From CAWDZK01 sp963726615 (GTDB taxonomy: Bacteria > Actinomycetota > Actinomycetes > JACCUZ01), in assembly GCA_963726615.1 (NCBI GenBank), contig CAVSCX010000006.1, positions 310,001 through 374,000 on the forward strand: 64,000 bases of DNA, given 5' to 3'. The notes under the pieces are model-generated. The model worked only from the letters and a program-made list of their open reading frames with translations. It was not told where the DNA came from and ran no database searches. Positions within the stretch are counted from its first letter, which is position 1, and the number at the start of each line of letters is the position of its first letter. The translations under genes were made by a program, and so were the position numbers. Of this stretch, positions 32,707 to 41,703 are shown piece by piece.

Positions 32707-33915
32707 GTGACTGACCACCGACAGGACCCGATGTTCCGAGCGCTGGTGCGGGCCCAGCTGAGCCGGCGCTCGGTGCTGCGCGGAGCCGGGGGAGTGGGGG
32801 TCGCCGCGGCGCTGGCCGCCTGCGGCACCGGAGGCACCAGTACCTCGAGCAAGCCCTCGGCGACCGTGAAGGACCGGTCGGCCAAGGACAACCTGGTGCG
32901 CTGGGCGAACTGGCCGGCCTACCTCGACTACGACGAGGACACCCAGAAGTACCCGACGCTGGAGAAGTTCCAGCAGGAGACCGGGATCAAGGCGACCTAC
33001 GCCGAGGACATCGACGACAACGACTCCTACTACGGCAAGATCCAGGGCCAGCTGAAGAACGGCGACGACATCGGCAAGGACGTCATCACGCTCACCGACT
33101 GGATGGCCGGCCGGCTGGTCCGCCAGGGCTACCTGCAGGAGCTGGACAAGGCGAACATCCCGAACGCCGCGAAGCTGAACCCGAAGCTGCAGGACGTGGA
33201 CTTCGACCCCGGCCGCAAGTACACGTTGACCTGGCAGAGCGGCTACGCCGGTCTCGGCTACCGCAAGGACAAGGTGGGCCGTGAGCTCAAGACGATCGAC
33301 GACCTGTGGGCGCCCGACCTCAAGGGCAAGGTCGTCGTCCTGTCCGAGATGCGCGACACGGTCGGTCTGATCATGCTGTCGCAGGGTGTCGACATCTCCC
33401 AGGGCGTCTCCGAGGACGACTTCAACAAAGGGCTCGACGTGCTGCAGAAGCAGGTCGACTCGGGCCAGATCCGTCAGGTCAAGGGCAACTCCTACCTCGA
33501 GGACATGCGCAGCGGCAACGCGATCGCTGCCATCGCCTGGTCCGGCGACATCCTGCTCGCGCAGTTCGAGGAGGACGACCCCAACTACGTCTTCCAGCTG
33601 CCCGAGACTGGTGGCACGCTCTGGTCGGACAACCTGATGATCCCGATCGGGTCGCCGCACAAGACGAACGCCGAGAAGCTCATGAACTACTACTACCAGC
33701 CGGAGATCGCCGCCGAGGTGGCTGCCTACGTGAACTACATCTGCCCCGTCGAGGGCGCCCAGGAGGCGATGAAGTCGATCGACCCCGAGCTCGTGGACAG
33801 CCCGCTGATCTTCCCGACGGAAGCCGACCTGGCGAAGGTCAGCGTCTTCCCCAGCCTGAGCCCCGACGAGGAGACGACGTTCTCCGAGTCCTTCCAGAAG
33901 GTGATCGGCAACTGA
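32707..33915 (+). CDS. potD: polyamine ABC transporter substrate-binding lipoprotein (PotD type)
   Basis: The 402-residue protein begins with a Tat-like lipoprotein signal: SRRSVLRGAGGVGVAAALAACG, with lipobox LAAC. The mature part is a type 2 periplasmic-binding fold with LVRWANWPAYLDYDED, DVITLTDWMAGRLVRQGYLQELD, WQSGYAGLGYRKD and GNAIAAIAWSGD, the PotD/PotF pattern in which acidic and aromatic residues hold putrescine or spermidine. GTG 32707 with GAGGAG upstream. It is the first gene of the PotDABC unit; which polyamine is preferred cannot be decided by eye. Confidence 0.88.
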   Translation: MTDHRQDPMFRALVRAQLSRRSVLRGAGGVGVAAALAACGTGGTSTSSKPSATVKDRSAKDNLVRWANWPAYLDYDEDTQKYPTLEKFQQETGIKATYAEDIDDNDSYYGKIQGQLKNGDDIGKDVITLTDWMAGRLVRQGYLQELDKANIPNAAKLNPKLQDVDFDPGRKYTLTWQSGYAGLGYRKDKVGRELKTIDDLWAPDLKGKVVVLSEMRDTVGLIMLSQGVDISQGVSEDDFNKGLDVLQKQVDSGQIRQVKGNSYLEDMRSGNAIAAIAWSGDILLAQFEEDDPNYVFQLPETGGTLWSDNLMIPIGSPHKTNAEKLMNYYYQPEIAAEVAAYVNYICPVEGAQEAMKSIDPELVDSPLIFPTEADLAKVSVFPSLSPDEETTFSESFQKVIGN

Positions 33916-35075
33916 TGGCCGAGGCATCGGCCGAGGGTGGCCAGGACCTGCGGCTGGAACGCGTGAGCAAGCGTTTCGCGACCTTCACCGCTGTCGACGA
34001 CCTGTCGCTCACCATCCCCTCGGGGTCGTTCTTCGCCCTGCTCGGCCCTTCAGGGTGCGGTAAGACGACGACCCTGCGGATGGTCGCCGGTCTCGAGGAG
34101 CCCACCGAGGGCGCGATCCTGATCGGCGACCGTGACGTGACCGACGCCAAGCCGTACAAGCGGCCGGTCAACACGGTGTTCCAGAGCTACGCGCTGTTCC
34201 CACACCTCGACATCTTCGAGAACGTGGCCTTCGGCCTCCGGCGCCGCGGGACCAAGCACGTCAAGGCGCAGGTCGAGGAGGCCCTCGAGCTGGTCGAGCT
34301 CGGCGCGATGGCGCGGCGCAAGCCGGCTCAGCTCTCCGGCGGCCAGCAGCAGCGGGTGGCGCTCGCCCGGGCGATCGTCAACCGGCCGGCGGTGCTGCTG
34401 CTGGACGAGCCGCTGGGCGCGCTCGACCTCAAGCTGCGTCGGCAGATGCAGATCGAGCTGAAGCGGATCCAGACCGAGGTCGGGCTGACCTTCGTGCACG
34501 TGACGCACGACCAGGAGGAGGCCATGACCATGGCCGACACCATCGCGGTCATGAACCACGGCCGGATCGAGCAGCTCGGCGGCCCGACCGAGCTGTACGA
34601 GGCTCCGCTCACCACCTTCGTCGCCAACTTCCTCGGGCAGTCCAACATGGTCCACGCCACGGTGTCCGGATCCGACGGTGACCAGCTCGTGCTGGACGTC
34701 CAGGGGCAGAAGGTCGCGATGCCTGCCGACCGGCGCAACAGCGGCGACGACGACCTCCTCATCGGGGTGCGACCCGAGAAGATCCACCTGGTGTCCCCGG
34801 AGGACGACGGGTCCGAGTCAGGCCGCAACGTGCTCCCCGGCGGGGTGGTCACCGACGCCAGCTTCACCGGCGTGAGCACTCAGTACCTCGTCCGGATGCC
34901 CTGGGGGCAGGAGCTGATGGTCTTCGCCCAGAACCTGGGGGCCGGCGGTGTCCTGCGACCGGGGACCCGCGTCGACCTGCACTGGGACCCGGCCCACACG
35001 TTCGCCCTGGACGGGACCGGCGACGTCAACGCGGGCGTCGAGCGCGAGGGTGCCGAGAGTGTCCAGGTCGGCTGA
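33915..35075 (+). CDS. potA: polyamine ABC transporter ATP-binding protein (PotA type)
   Basis: The 386-residue ATPase has Walker A LLGPSGCGKTTTLRM, Q-loop FQSYALFPHLDIFENVAFGL, signature LSGGQQQRVALARAI, Walker B VLLLDEPLGALD and H-loop HVTHDQEEAMTMAD. A C-terminal TOBE-like domain (GVRPEKIHLVSPEDD) follows, as in PotA. Its ATG shares a base with the potD stop (TGATG). A paralogous ATPase at 53308 belongs to the second importer. Confidence 0.93.
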   Translation: MAEASAEGGQDLRLERVSKRFATFTAVDDLSLTIPSGSFFALLGPSGCGKTTTLRMVAGLEEPTEGAILIGDRDVTDAKPYKRPVNTVFQSYALFPHLDIFENVAFGLRRRGTKHVKAQVEEALELVELGAMARRKPAQLSGGQQQRVALARAIVNRPAVLLLDEPLGALDLKLRRQMQIELKRIQTEVGLTFVHVTHDQEEAMTMADTIAVMNHGRIEQLGGPTELYEAPLTTFVANFLGQSNMVHATVSGSDGDQLVLDVQGQKVAMPADRRNSGDDDLLIGVRPEKIHLVSPEDDGSESGRNVLPGGVVTDASFTGVSTQYLVRMPWGQELMVFAQNLGAGGVLRPGTRVDLHWDPAHTFALDGTGDVNAGVEREGAESVQVG

Positions 35076-35087
35076 GATGACCTGGTC

Positions 35088-36020
35088 ATGAGCGCCGGCC
35101 AGGGCATCGGCCTCGGCGAGCGGCAGCTGGACGCGGACCGGCCGCCGCCCGCCGACCGGAGTGGAGACGGCGGGCGCCGCCGGCTGACGCCGTACCTGCT
35201 CCTGCTGCCGGGCATGCTCTGGCTGCTGGTCTTCTTCATCCTTCCGATCGCCACCCTGCTGTCGACGTCGACCCAGACCCGGCCGGCGGGCGGCGAGATC
35301 GGCGAGTACGTCCAGACCTTCCGGTTCGCGAACTACGTCGACACGCTGGACGAGTACCTCACCGTGTTCGGCCGGTCGTTCCTCTATGCCCTGATCGCTA
35401 CCGTCCTGGCGCTGGCCATCTCCTACCCGCTGGCCTACGCGATCGCATTCAAGGCAGGGCGGCTGCGCAACATCCTGCTCGTCCTGGTCGTCGCGCCGTT
35501 CTTCGTCAGCTTCCTGCTGCGGACCGTCGCCTGGAAGCAGATTCTGGCCGACGGCGCCTGGGTCGCCGACACCCTGCGCTTCGTCCACCTGCTCGGGCCC
35601 GACGGCCGCATCATCAACACGGCGCCGGCCGTCATCATCGGGATCACGTACAACTTCCTGCCGTTCATGATCCTGCCGATCTACGCGTCGCTGGAGCGGG
35701 TCGACCCGCGGTTCATGGAGGCGGCGGGCGACCTCTACGCGAACGGGCTGACCACGCTGCGGAAGGTGACCTTCCCGCTGTCCCTCCCCGGTGTGGTTGC
35801 CGGCACCCTGCTGACGTTCATCCCAGCGGCAGGCGACTACGTCAACGCTGCCCTCCTCGGCAACCGCGACACGACCATGGTCGGCAACGTCATCGACTCG
35901 CGCTTCCTCCGTGTCGTCGACTACCCGACGGCCGCAGTGCTCTCGGTGACGCTGATGCTGTCGATCCTGGTGCTCGTCGGGCTCTACATCCGCCGTGCCG
36001 GGACGGAGGAGCTGGTATGA
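35088..36020 (+). CDS. potB: polyamine ABC transporter permease (PotB type)
   Basis: The 310-residue inner-membrane subunit has six predicted spans after a cytoplasmic Asp/Pro-rich N-terminus. The binding-protein-dependent transport signature is EAAGDLYANGLTTLRKVTFPLSLPGVVAG (EAA loop), which contacts the ATPase. LTPYLLLLPGMLWLLVFFILPI forms the first span. It overlaps the second permease by 4 bp (ATGA). Confidence 0.92.
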   Translation: MSAGQGIGLGERQLDADRPPPADRSGDGGRRRLTPYLLLLPGMLWLLVFFILPIATLLSTSTQTRPAGGEIGEYVQTFRFANYVDTLDEYLTVFGRSFLYALIATVLALAISYPLAYAIAFKAGRLRNILLVLVVAPFFVSFLLRTVAWKQILADGAWVADTLRFVHLLGPDGRIINTAPAVIIGITYNFLPFMILPIYASLERVDPRFMEAAGDLYANGLTTLRKVTFPLSLPGVVAGTLLTFIPAAGDYVNAALLGNRDTTMVGNVIDSRFLRVVDYPTAAVLSVTLMLSILVLVGLYIRRAGTEELV

Positions 36021-36886
36021 GCGCCGTGGCGGGGCCGCGAACGACGCTCCAGGAGACCTCGGGCCCGGCGCCCCGGCGACACCGGTCGCCCGGACAGCGG
36101 GTGTCGCGGTGGCTCTCCCGCAACGCCATCCGCATCTACGCGCTGCTCGGCTTCACCTACCTGTTCGTGCCGGTGGCCTACACGCTCGCGTTCTCGTTCA
36201 ACGACTCGGGCAAGTCCAACATCTCCTGGCGCGGCTTCACGCTGGACAAGTGGAAGAACCCGTGCGGCGCACCGGACGTGTGCAGCGCCCTGGGGAACAG
36301 CCTCAAGATCGGGGCACTGGCGACTGTCCTCGCCACGGTCCTGGGCACGATGATCGCCTTCGCGCTGGCCCGGCACAGGTTCCGGGGGCGCACGAGCACC
36401 AACCTGACGATCTTCCTGCCGATGGCCACCCCCGAGGTCGTGCTCGGCGCCTCGCTGCTGGCACTGTTCCTCAACCTGCGCATCCAGCTCGGCTTCACCA
36501 CGATCGTCATCGCGCACGTGATGTTCTGCATCTCGTTCGTCGTCGTGACCGTGAAGGCGCGGATCGCCGGACTGGACCCTCGGCTGGAGCAGGCGGCGAT
36601 GGACCTCTACGCCAACGAGTTCCAGACCTTCCGGCGCATCACGCTCCCACTCGTGGCTCCGGGCATCCTCGCCGCGGCGCTGCTCGCCTTCTCCCTGTCC
36701 TTCGACGACTTCATCATCACGAACTTCAACTCCGGGGCGGTGAACACCTTCCCCAAGTTCGTCTTCGTCTCCTCCCTGCGGGGCATCCCGGCGCAGGCCA
36801 ACGTCATCGCGTCGTTCATGTTCTTCCTCGCGCTGTTCGCCGTGGTGATCGGTCAGCTCGTGAGCGGTCGGCGGAAGTCGGGCTAG
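36017..36886 (+). CDS. potC: polyamine ABC transporter permease (PotC type)
   Basis: The 289-residue partner permease has six spans and the EAA-type loop EQAAMDLYANEFQTFRRITLPLVAPGILA. The TYLFVPVAYTLAFSFNDSGKSN and LSFDDFIITNFNSG segments are typical of PotC. The EAA loops of the two permeases share DLYAN, showing they work with one ATPase dimer. The amine oxidase gene follows after four bases. Confidence 0.92.
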   Translation: MSAVAGPRTTLQETSGPAPRRHRSPGQRVSRWLSRNAIRIYALLGFTYLFVPVAYTLAFSFNDSGKSNISWRGFTLDKWKNPCGAPDVCSALGNSLKIGALATVLATVLGTMIAFALARHRFRGRTSTNLTIFLPMATPEVVLGASLLALFLNLRIQLGFTTIVIAHVMFCISFVVVTVKARIAGLDPRLEQAAMDLYANEFQTFRRITLPLVAPGILAAALLAFSLSFDDFIITNFNSGAVNTFPKFVFVSSLRGIPAQANVIASFMFFLALFAVVIGQLVSGRRKSG

Positions 36887-36890
36887 AGCC

Positions 36891-38312
36891 GTGACCCCAG
36901 CCGGCGCCGGCACGCACCACGATGCGGCCGCCGCCCTCGTCGACGTGCGGTACGTCCCCTACTGGCTGGACGGACCGGCTCCCGAGCCGATGACAGCCTT
37001 GGCAGGTGGTGTTGTGGCCGACCTCGCCGTCGTGGGCGGCGGCTACACCGGACTGTGGACCGCGCTGCTGGCCAAGGAGGCCGACCCGGGGCGCGACGTG
37101 GTGCTGCTCGAGGCCCGGACGGTCGGCTGGGCGGCCTCGGGCCGCAACGGCGGGTTCTGCTCCGCCAGCCTCACCCATGGCCTGCGCAACGGGCTGGACC
37201 GGTTCCCGGGCGAGATGCGCACGCTGCAGCGGCTCGGCCAGGCGAACCTCGACGGCATCGAGGCCGCCGTCTCCGGGCACGGGATCGACTGCTCCTTCGA
37301 GCGCACCGGTGAGCTCACCGTGGCAACCGCGCCCTGGCAGGTCGACGAGCTGCGCGACCTCCCGGCACTGGCCGAGAGCGTGGGCGCCGAGGCGGAGTGG
37401 CTGGACGCCGACTCGGTCCGCGCCAAGGTCGACTCACCCACGTACCTCGGCGGCGTGCTGGACGCCGACGGCTGCGCCATGCTCGACCCCGCCCGCCTCG
37501 CCCGCGGGCTGCGCGCGGCATGCCTCCGGCTCGGCGTCCGGATCCACGAGAACACCCCCGTCCAGTCGCTCGAGCGATCCGGGACTGCGACCGAGCTGCG
37601 GACGCCGTACGGGCGCGTCACCGCGCACCGGGTGGCGCTGGGGACCAACGCCGTGCTCCCGCCGCTGCTGCGCCGCATGTCGTCCTACGTCGTCCCGGTG
37701 TGGGACTACGCGCTGATGACCGAGCCGCTCTCCGAGGAGCAGCGCGCGGCCGTCGGCTGGTCGGACCGGCACGGGCTCTCGGACGCCGGCAACCAGTTCC
37801 ACTACTACCGCGTCACCGACGACTGGCGGATCCTCTGGGGCGGCTACGACGCGGTGTACCACTTCGGGGGCCGCACCGACGACCGGCTGGAGCGTGATCC
37901 GGCGACCTTCCTGACCCTGGCCCGGAACTTCCTCGCGACCTTCCCCCAGCTCGACGGACTGCGCTTCACCCATGCCTGGGGCGGCGTCATCGACACCTGC
38001 TCCCGGTTCAGCGCGTTCTGGGGCACGGCCCACCGCGGGCAGCTCGCCTACGTCGCGGGCTACACCGGCCTGGGTGTCGGCGCCTCCCGGTTCGGTGGGC
38101 AGGTGCTGCTCGACCTGCTCGACGGGCACGAGACGGAGCGGACCGGGCTGGAGATGGTGCGGCGCAAGCCGCTGCCCTTCCCGCCCGAGCCGGTGCGGTG
38201 GGCCGGCATCGAGCTGACCCGGCGGGCGGTGGCCCGGGCCGACGCCCGGCAGGGCCGTCGCGGCCCATGGCTGCGCACCCTCGACGCCCTGGGGCTGGGT
38301 TTCGACTCATGA
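36891..38312 (+). CDS. FAD-dependent amine oxidase (PuuB-like)
   Basis: The 473-residue DAO-family flavoprotein has VADLAVVGGGYTGLWTALLAKEADP for FAD, AASGRNGGFCSASLTHG, and the C-terminal HAWGGVIDTCSRFSAFWG plus LAYVAGYTGLGVGASRFGGQVLLDLL. It is a clear paralogue of the 23791 protein. In E. coli PuuB oxidises gamma-glutamylputrescine; no glutamate-putrescine ligase (PuuA) is in the window, so a free diamine or acetylated polyamine is equally possible. GTG 36891 lies four bases after the potC stop. Confidence 0.84.
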   Translation: MTPAGAGTHHDAAAALVDVRYVPYWLDGPAPEPMTALAGGVVADLAVVGGGYTGLWTALLAKEADPGRDVVLLEARTVGWAASGRNGGFCSASLTHGLRNGLDRFPGEMRTLQRLGQANLDGIEAAVSGHGIDCSFERTGELTVATAPWQVDELRDLPALAESVGAEAEWLDADSVRAKVDSPTYLGGVLDADGCAMLDPARLARGLRAACLRLGVRIHENTPVQSLERSGTATELRTPYGRVTAHRVALGTNAVLPPLLRRMSSYVVPVWDYALMTEPLSEEQRAAVGWSDRHGLSDAGNQFHYYRVTDDWRILWGGYDAVYHFGGRTDDRLERDPATFLTLARNFLATFPQLDGLRFTHAWGGVIDTCSRFSAFWGTAHRGQLAYVAGYTGLGVGASRFGGQVLLDLLDGHETERTGLEMVRRKPLPFPPEPVRWAGIELTRRAVARADARQGRRGPWLRTLDALGLGFDS

Positions 38313-38325
38313 AACGAGGCGACTG

Positions 38326-39342
38326 ATGGCTAGGTACGGCCCGATGTTCGGCCCGGACGTCACCTTCCTCGGGGTGGACCGGTGCGACCTCGATGACCCG
38401 GGGAGCCTGTCCGAGGCCGATGTCGTGGTGATCGGGGCTCCCTTCGACGGCGGCACGTCGCACCGCCCCGGGACCAGGTTCGGCCCGCAGGCCATCCGGT
38501 CCACCGACTACCTCGGCCACGACGGCTCCCGCCCGCACCTCGCGCTGCGGGTGGACGCACTCCGGGACCTGCGCGTGCTCGACGCCGGGGACGTGGAGAT
38601 GCCTCCCGGCGACATCGAGACCTCCCTGGCTGCACTGACGGACGCGGTGGCCGCCGCCGCGAGGGCCGGGGCCCTGCCCGTCGTCCTGGGCGGCGACCAC
38701 TCGGTCACCCTCGCCGACGTCACCGGCGTGTCCCGGCAGCACGGCGCCGGCCGGGTCTCGGTCGTGCACTTCGACGCCCACGCCGACACCGGCAACATCG
38801 AGTTCGGGTCTCTCTACGGCCACGGCCAGCCGATGCGCCGGTTGATCGAGTCAGGTGCCGCCCGCGGTGACCGGTTCCTGCAGATCGGGCTGCGCGGGTA
38901 CTGGCCGGGCCCCGAGACGCTGGACTGGATGGCCCAGCAGGGGATGCGCTCCTACGAGATGACGGAGATCGGTGCGCGCGGCCTGGACGACTGCCTGGAC
39001 GAGGCGTTCACGATCGCGGTCGACGACTGTGACGGCGTCTTCCTGTCGGTCGACATCGACGTCGCGGACCCGGGCCACGCCCCGGGCACGGGCACGCCGG
39101 AACCGGGTGGGCTGACCGCCCGCCAGCTTCTCGACGCCGTCCGCCGGGTCGGCCTCGAGCTGCCCGTGGTCGGCGTCGACGTGGTCGAGGTCTCGCCGCC
39201 GTACGACCACGCCGACATCACCGCGATGCTGGCCAACCGGGTCGTGCTCGAGGCACTTTCCGGCGTCGCGGCCCGCAGGCAGGGTCTGGACCACGACCGG
39301 CGGCGCCCGCTGCTGGCCGACCGCCCCGAGGACGAGGAGTAG
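38326..39342 (+). CDS. speB: agmatinase / ureohydrolase
   Basis: Agmatinase hydrolyses agmatine to putrescine and urea. The 338-residue protein has the binuclear manganese motifs LGGDHSV, VVHFDAHADT and SVDIDVADPGHAPGTGTPEPGG. The N-terminal IGAPFDGGTSHRPGTRFGPQAIR is the usual agmatinase signature. Guanidinobutyrase or other guanidino-ureohydrolases look similar, so the substrate is probable, not proven. The polyamine importer and oxidase directly upstream favour agmatine. Confidence 0.88.
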   Translation: MARYGPMFGPDVTFLGVDRCDLDDPGSLSEADVVVIGAPFDGGTSHRPGTRFGPQAIRSTDYLGHDGSRPHLALRVDALRDLRVLDAGDVEMPPGDIETSLAALTDAVAAAARAGALPVVLGGDHSVTLADVTGVSRQHGAGRVSVVHFDAHADTGNIEFGSLYGHGQPMRRLIESGAARGDRFLQIGLRGYWPGPETLDWMAQQGMRSYEMTEIGARGLDDCLDEAFTIAVDDCDGVFLSVDIDVADPGHAPGTGTPEPGGLTARQLLDAVRRVGLELPVVGVDVVEVSPPYDHADITAMLANRVVLEALSGVAARRQGLDHDRRRPLLADRPEDEE

Positions 39343-39346
39343 ACGG

Positions 39347-40555
39347 ATGCGGATCCTGCTGGTCGGGGCGGGGGGCGTCGGGTCGGCTGCTGTCGGCATC
39401 GCCGCCCGTCGCGACTTCTTCGAGACGGTCGTCGTCGCGGACTACGACCTCGGTCGGGCGCAGAGGGCGCTCGAGCGGCACGCCGGAGACCCGCGGTTCG
39501 CCGCCGCGCAGGTGGATGCGTCCAGCGCGGACGCCGTGGCGGCGCTGTGCCGGGAGCACTCCGTCACCCACGTGCTCAACGCGGTCGACCCGCGGTTCGT
39601 CATGCCGATCTTCGACGGTGCCTTCGCCGCCGGCGCCGACTACCTGGACATGGCGATGTCGCTGTCCCGCCCGCACCCTGAGGCGCCGTACGAGCGGACC
39701 GGCGTGATGCTCGGGGACGAGCAGTTCGCCAAGGCGGGGGAGTGGGAGACCGCCGGCCGGTTGTGTCTGGCGGGCATCGGGATCGAGCCGGGGCTGTCCG
39801 ACGTCTTCGCCCGCTACGCCGCGGACCACCTGTTCGACGAGATCGACGAGGTCGGCGTGCGGGACGGCGCCAACCTCGAGGTCGCCGGGTTCGACTTCGC
39901 GCCGTCGTTCTCCATCTGGACGACGATCGAGGAGTGCCTCAACCCGCCCGTCGTCTGGGAGAAGGGCCGCGGCTGGTTCACGACGGCGCCGTTCAGCGAG
40001 CCGGAGGTCTTCGAGTTCCCGGAGGGCATCGGGCCGGTCGAGTGCGTGAACGTCGAGCACGAGGAGGTGCTGCTCATCCCGCGCTGGGTGGACGCGCAGC
40101 GGGTCACTTTCAAGTACGGGCTCGGCGAGGAGTTCATCACCGTCCTCCAGGTGCTGCACAAGATCGGTCTCGACCGGACCGACAAGGTCCGCGTCGGCGG
40201 CGCCGAGGTGTCGCCCCGCGACGTCGTGGCGGCCTGTCTGCCCGACCCCGCGACCCTCGGGGACCGGATGTCGGGCAAGACCTGTGCCGGCACCTGGGTC
40301 ACCGGGCGCAAGGACGGTGCCGACCGGCAGGTGTACCTGTACCACGTCGTGGACAACGAGTGGTCGATGGCGGAGTACGGCTCGCAGGCCGTCGTGTGGC
40401 AGACGGCGGTCAACCCTGTCGTCGCACTGGAGCTGCTCGCCGCTGGGACGTGGAGCGGCGCCGGTGTGCTCGGGCCCGAGGCGTTCGAGCCGGTGCCCTT
40501 CCTCGACCTGCTCACCGCGTACGGCTCCCCGTGGGGGATGCGCGAGGGCGGCTAG
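39347..40555 (+). CDS. saccharopine dehydrogenase family protein
   Basis: The 402-residue protein begins MRILLVGAGGVGSAAVGIAARR (Rossmann dinucleotide fold), with HVLNAVDPRFVMPIFDGAFAAGADYLDMA and the C-terminal catalytic-type domain GIGIEPGLSDVFARYAADHL, then DNEWSMAEYGSQAVVWQTAVNPVVALELL. This family includes lysine-pathway saccharopine dehydrogenases and carboxynorspermidine synthase, which joins a diamine to aspartate semialdehyde reductively. Placement four bases after agmatinase suggests it acts on a putrescine-derived compound, but the direction and substrate are unknown. Confidence 0.78.
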   Translation: MRILLVGAGGVGSAAVGIAARRDFFETVVVADYDLGRAQRALERHAGDPRFAAAQVDASSADAVAALCREHSVTHVLNAVDPRFVMPIFDGAFAAGADYLDMAMSLSRPHPEAPYERTGVMLGDEQFAKAGEWETAGRLCLAGIGIEPGLSDVFARYAADHLFDEIDEVGVRDGANLEVAGFDFAPSFSIWTTIEECLNPPVVWEKGRGWFTTAPFSEPEVFEFPEGIGPVECVNVEHEEVLLIPRWVDAQRVTFKYGLGEEFITVLQVLHKIGLDRTDKVRVGGAEVSPRDVVAACLPDPATLGDRMSGKTCAGTWVTGRKDGADRQVYLYHVVDNEWSMAEYGSQAVVWQTAVNPVVALELLAAGTWSGAGVLGPEAFEPVPFLDLLTAYGSPWGMREGG

Positions 40556-40617
40556 GGTCGTTGGGCGGGGCGTCGTCGAAGACGCTGTTGCATCGGGCGC
40601 ATCGGAAGGGGTTGCTC

Positions 40618-41703
40618 GTGCCGCACGAGGTGCAGGGTGTCGTGGCCATGGCCAAGGGTCGCCCGGTGTCGATGGAGACCGTGATCGTGCCGGACCCTGG
40701 CCCGGGGGAGGCGCTGGTGCAGGTGCAGGCCTGCGGCGTCTGCCACACCGACCTGCACTACCGCGACGGCGGCATCAACGACGACTTCCCGTTCCTGCTC
40801 GGGCACGAGGCCGCCGGGGTCGTCGAGGCGGTCGGCGACGGCGTCACGGACGTCTCGCCCGGTGACTTCGTCGTCCTGAACTGGCGTGCGGTGTGCGGAC
40901 AGTGCCGTGCCTGCCGGCGCGGGAGACCGTGGTACTGCTTCGCCACTCACAACGCCACCCAGCGGATGACCCTCGCGGACGGCACCGAGCTCAGCCCGGC
41001 CCTCGGCATCGGCGCGTTCCTGGAGAAGACACTCGTGGCGGCGGGCCAGTGCACCAAGGTCGACCCCGAGGCGCCGGCGACCGCTGCCGGGCTGCTGGGC
41101 TGCGGGGTGATGGCAGGCTTCGGCGCCGCCGTCAACACCGGCAACGTGGGGCGTGGCGACAGCGTCGCCGTCATCGGCTGCGGCGGCGTCGGCAACGCCG
41201 CGATCGCCGGGTCACGCATCGCCGGCGCCACCACCGTGATCGCCGTCGACGTGGACGACCGCAAGCTCGAGTGGGCCCGGAGGTTCGGCGCGACCGACAC
41301 CGTGAACAGCCGCAGCGAGGACGTCGTGGAGCGGATCCGCGAGCTCACCGACGGCTTCGGCGCTGACGTGGTCGTCGAGGCGGTCGGACGGCCGGAGACC
41401 TACGAGCAGGCCTTCTACGCACGCGACCTGGCGGGCACTGTCGTCCTCGTGGGCGTCCCCACGCCGGACCTCACCATCGAGCTGCCGATGATCGAGGTGT
41501 TCGGTCGCGGCGGTGCGCTCAAGTCCAGCTGGTACGGCGACTGCCTGCCCAGCCGCGACTTCCCGATGCTCGTCGACCTCTACCGTCAGGGCCGGTTCGA
41601 CCTCGACGGGTTCGTCTCCGAGACGATCGGACTCGCAGACGTGGAGTCGGCGTTCGAGAAGATGCACCGCGGCGAGGTGCTGCGCTCGGTGGTCGTGCTC
41701 TGA
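40618..41703 (+). CDS. mscR: S-(hydroxymethyl)mycothiol dehydrogenase
   Basis: This 361-residue zinc alcohol dehydrogenase oxidises the formaldehyde-mycothiol adduct (and nitrosomycothiol) using NAD. The catalytic zinc site is QACGVCHTDLHYRDGG, followed by FLLGHEAAGVVEAVGDGV, the structural zinc cysteines in CGQCRACRRGRPWYC, and the NAD fold VAVIGCGGVGNAAIAGS. The block NWRAVCGQCRACRRGRPWYCFATHNATQRM is characteristic of the mycothiol enzyme. GTG 40618 with GGAAGGGG upstream. It implies that formaldehyde is met by this cell, perhaps from N-demethylation. Confidence 0.93.
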   Translation: MPHEVQGVVAMAKGRPVSMETVIVPDPGPGEALVQVQACGVCHTDLHYRDGGINDDFPFLLGHEAAGVVEAVGDGVTDVSPGDFVVLNWRAVCGQCRACRRGRPWYCFATHNATQRMTLADGTELSPALGIGAFLEKTLVAAGQCTKVDPEAPATAAGLLGCGVMAGFGAAVNTGNVGRGDSVAVIGCGGVGNAAIAGSRIAGATTVIAVDVDDRKLEWARRFGATDTVNSRSEDVVERIRELTDGFGADVVVEAVGRPETYEQAFYARDLAGTVVLVGVPTPDLTIELPMIEVFGRGGALKSSWYGDCLPSRDFPMLVDLYRQGRFDLDGFVSETIGLADVESAFEKMHRGEVLRSVVVL

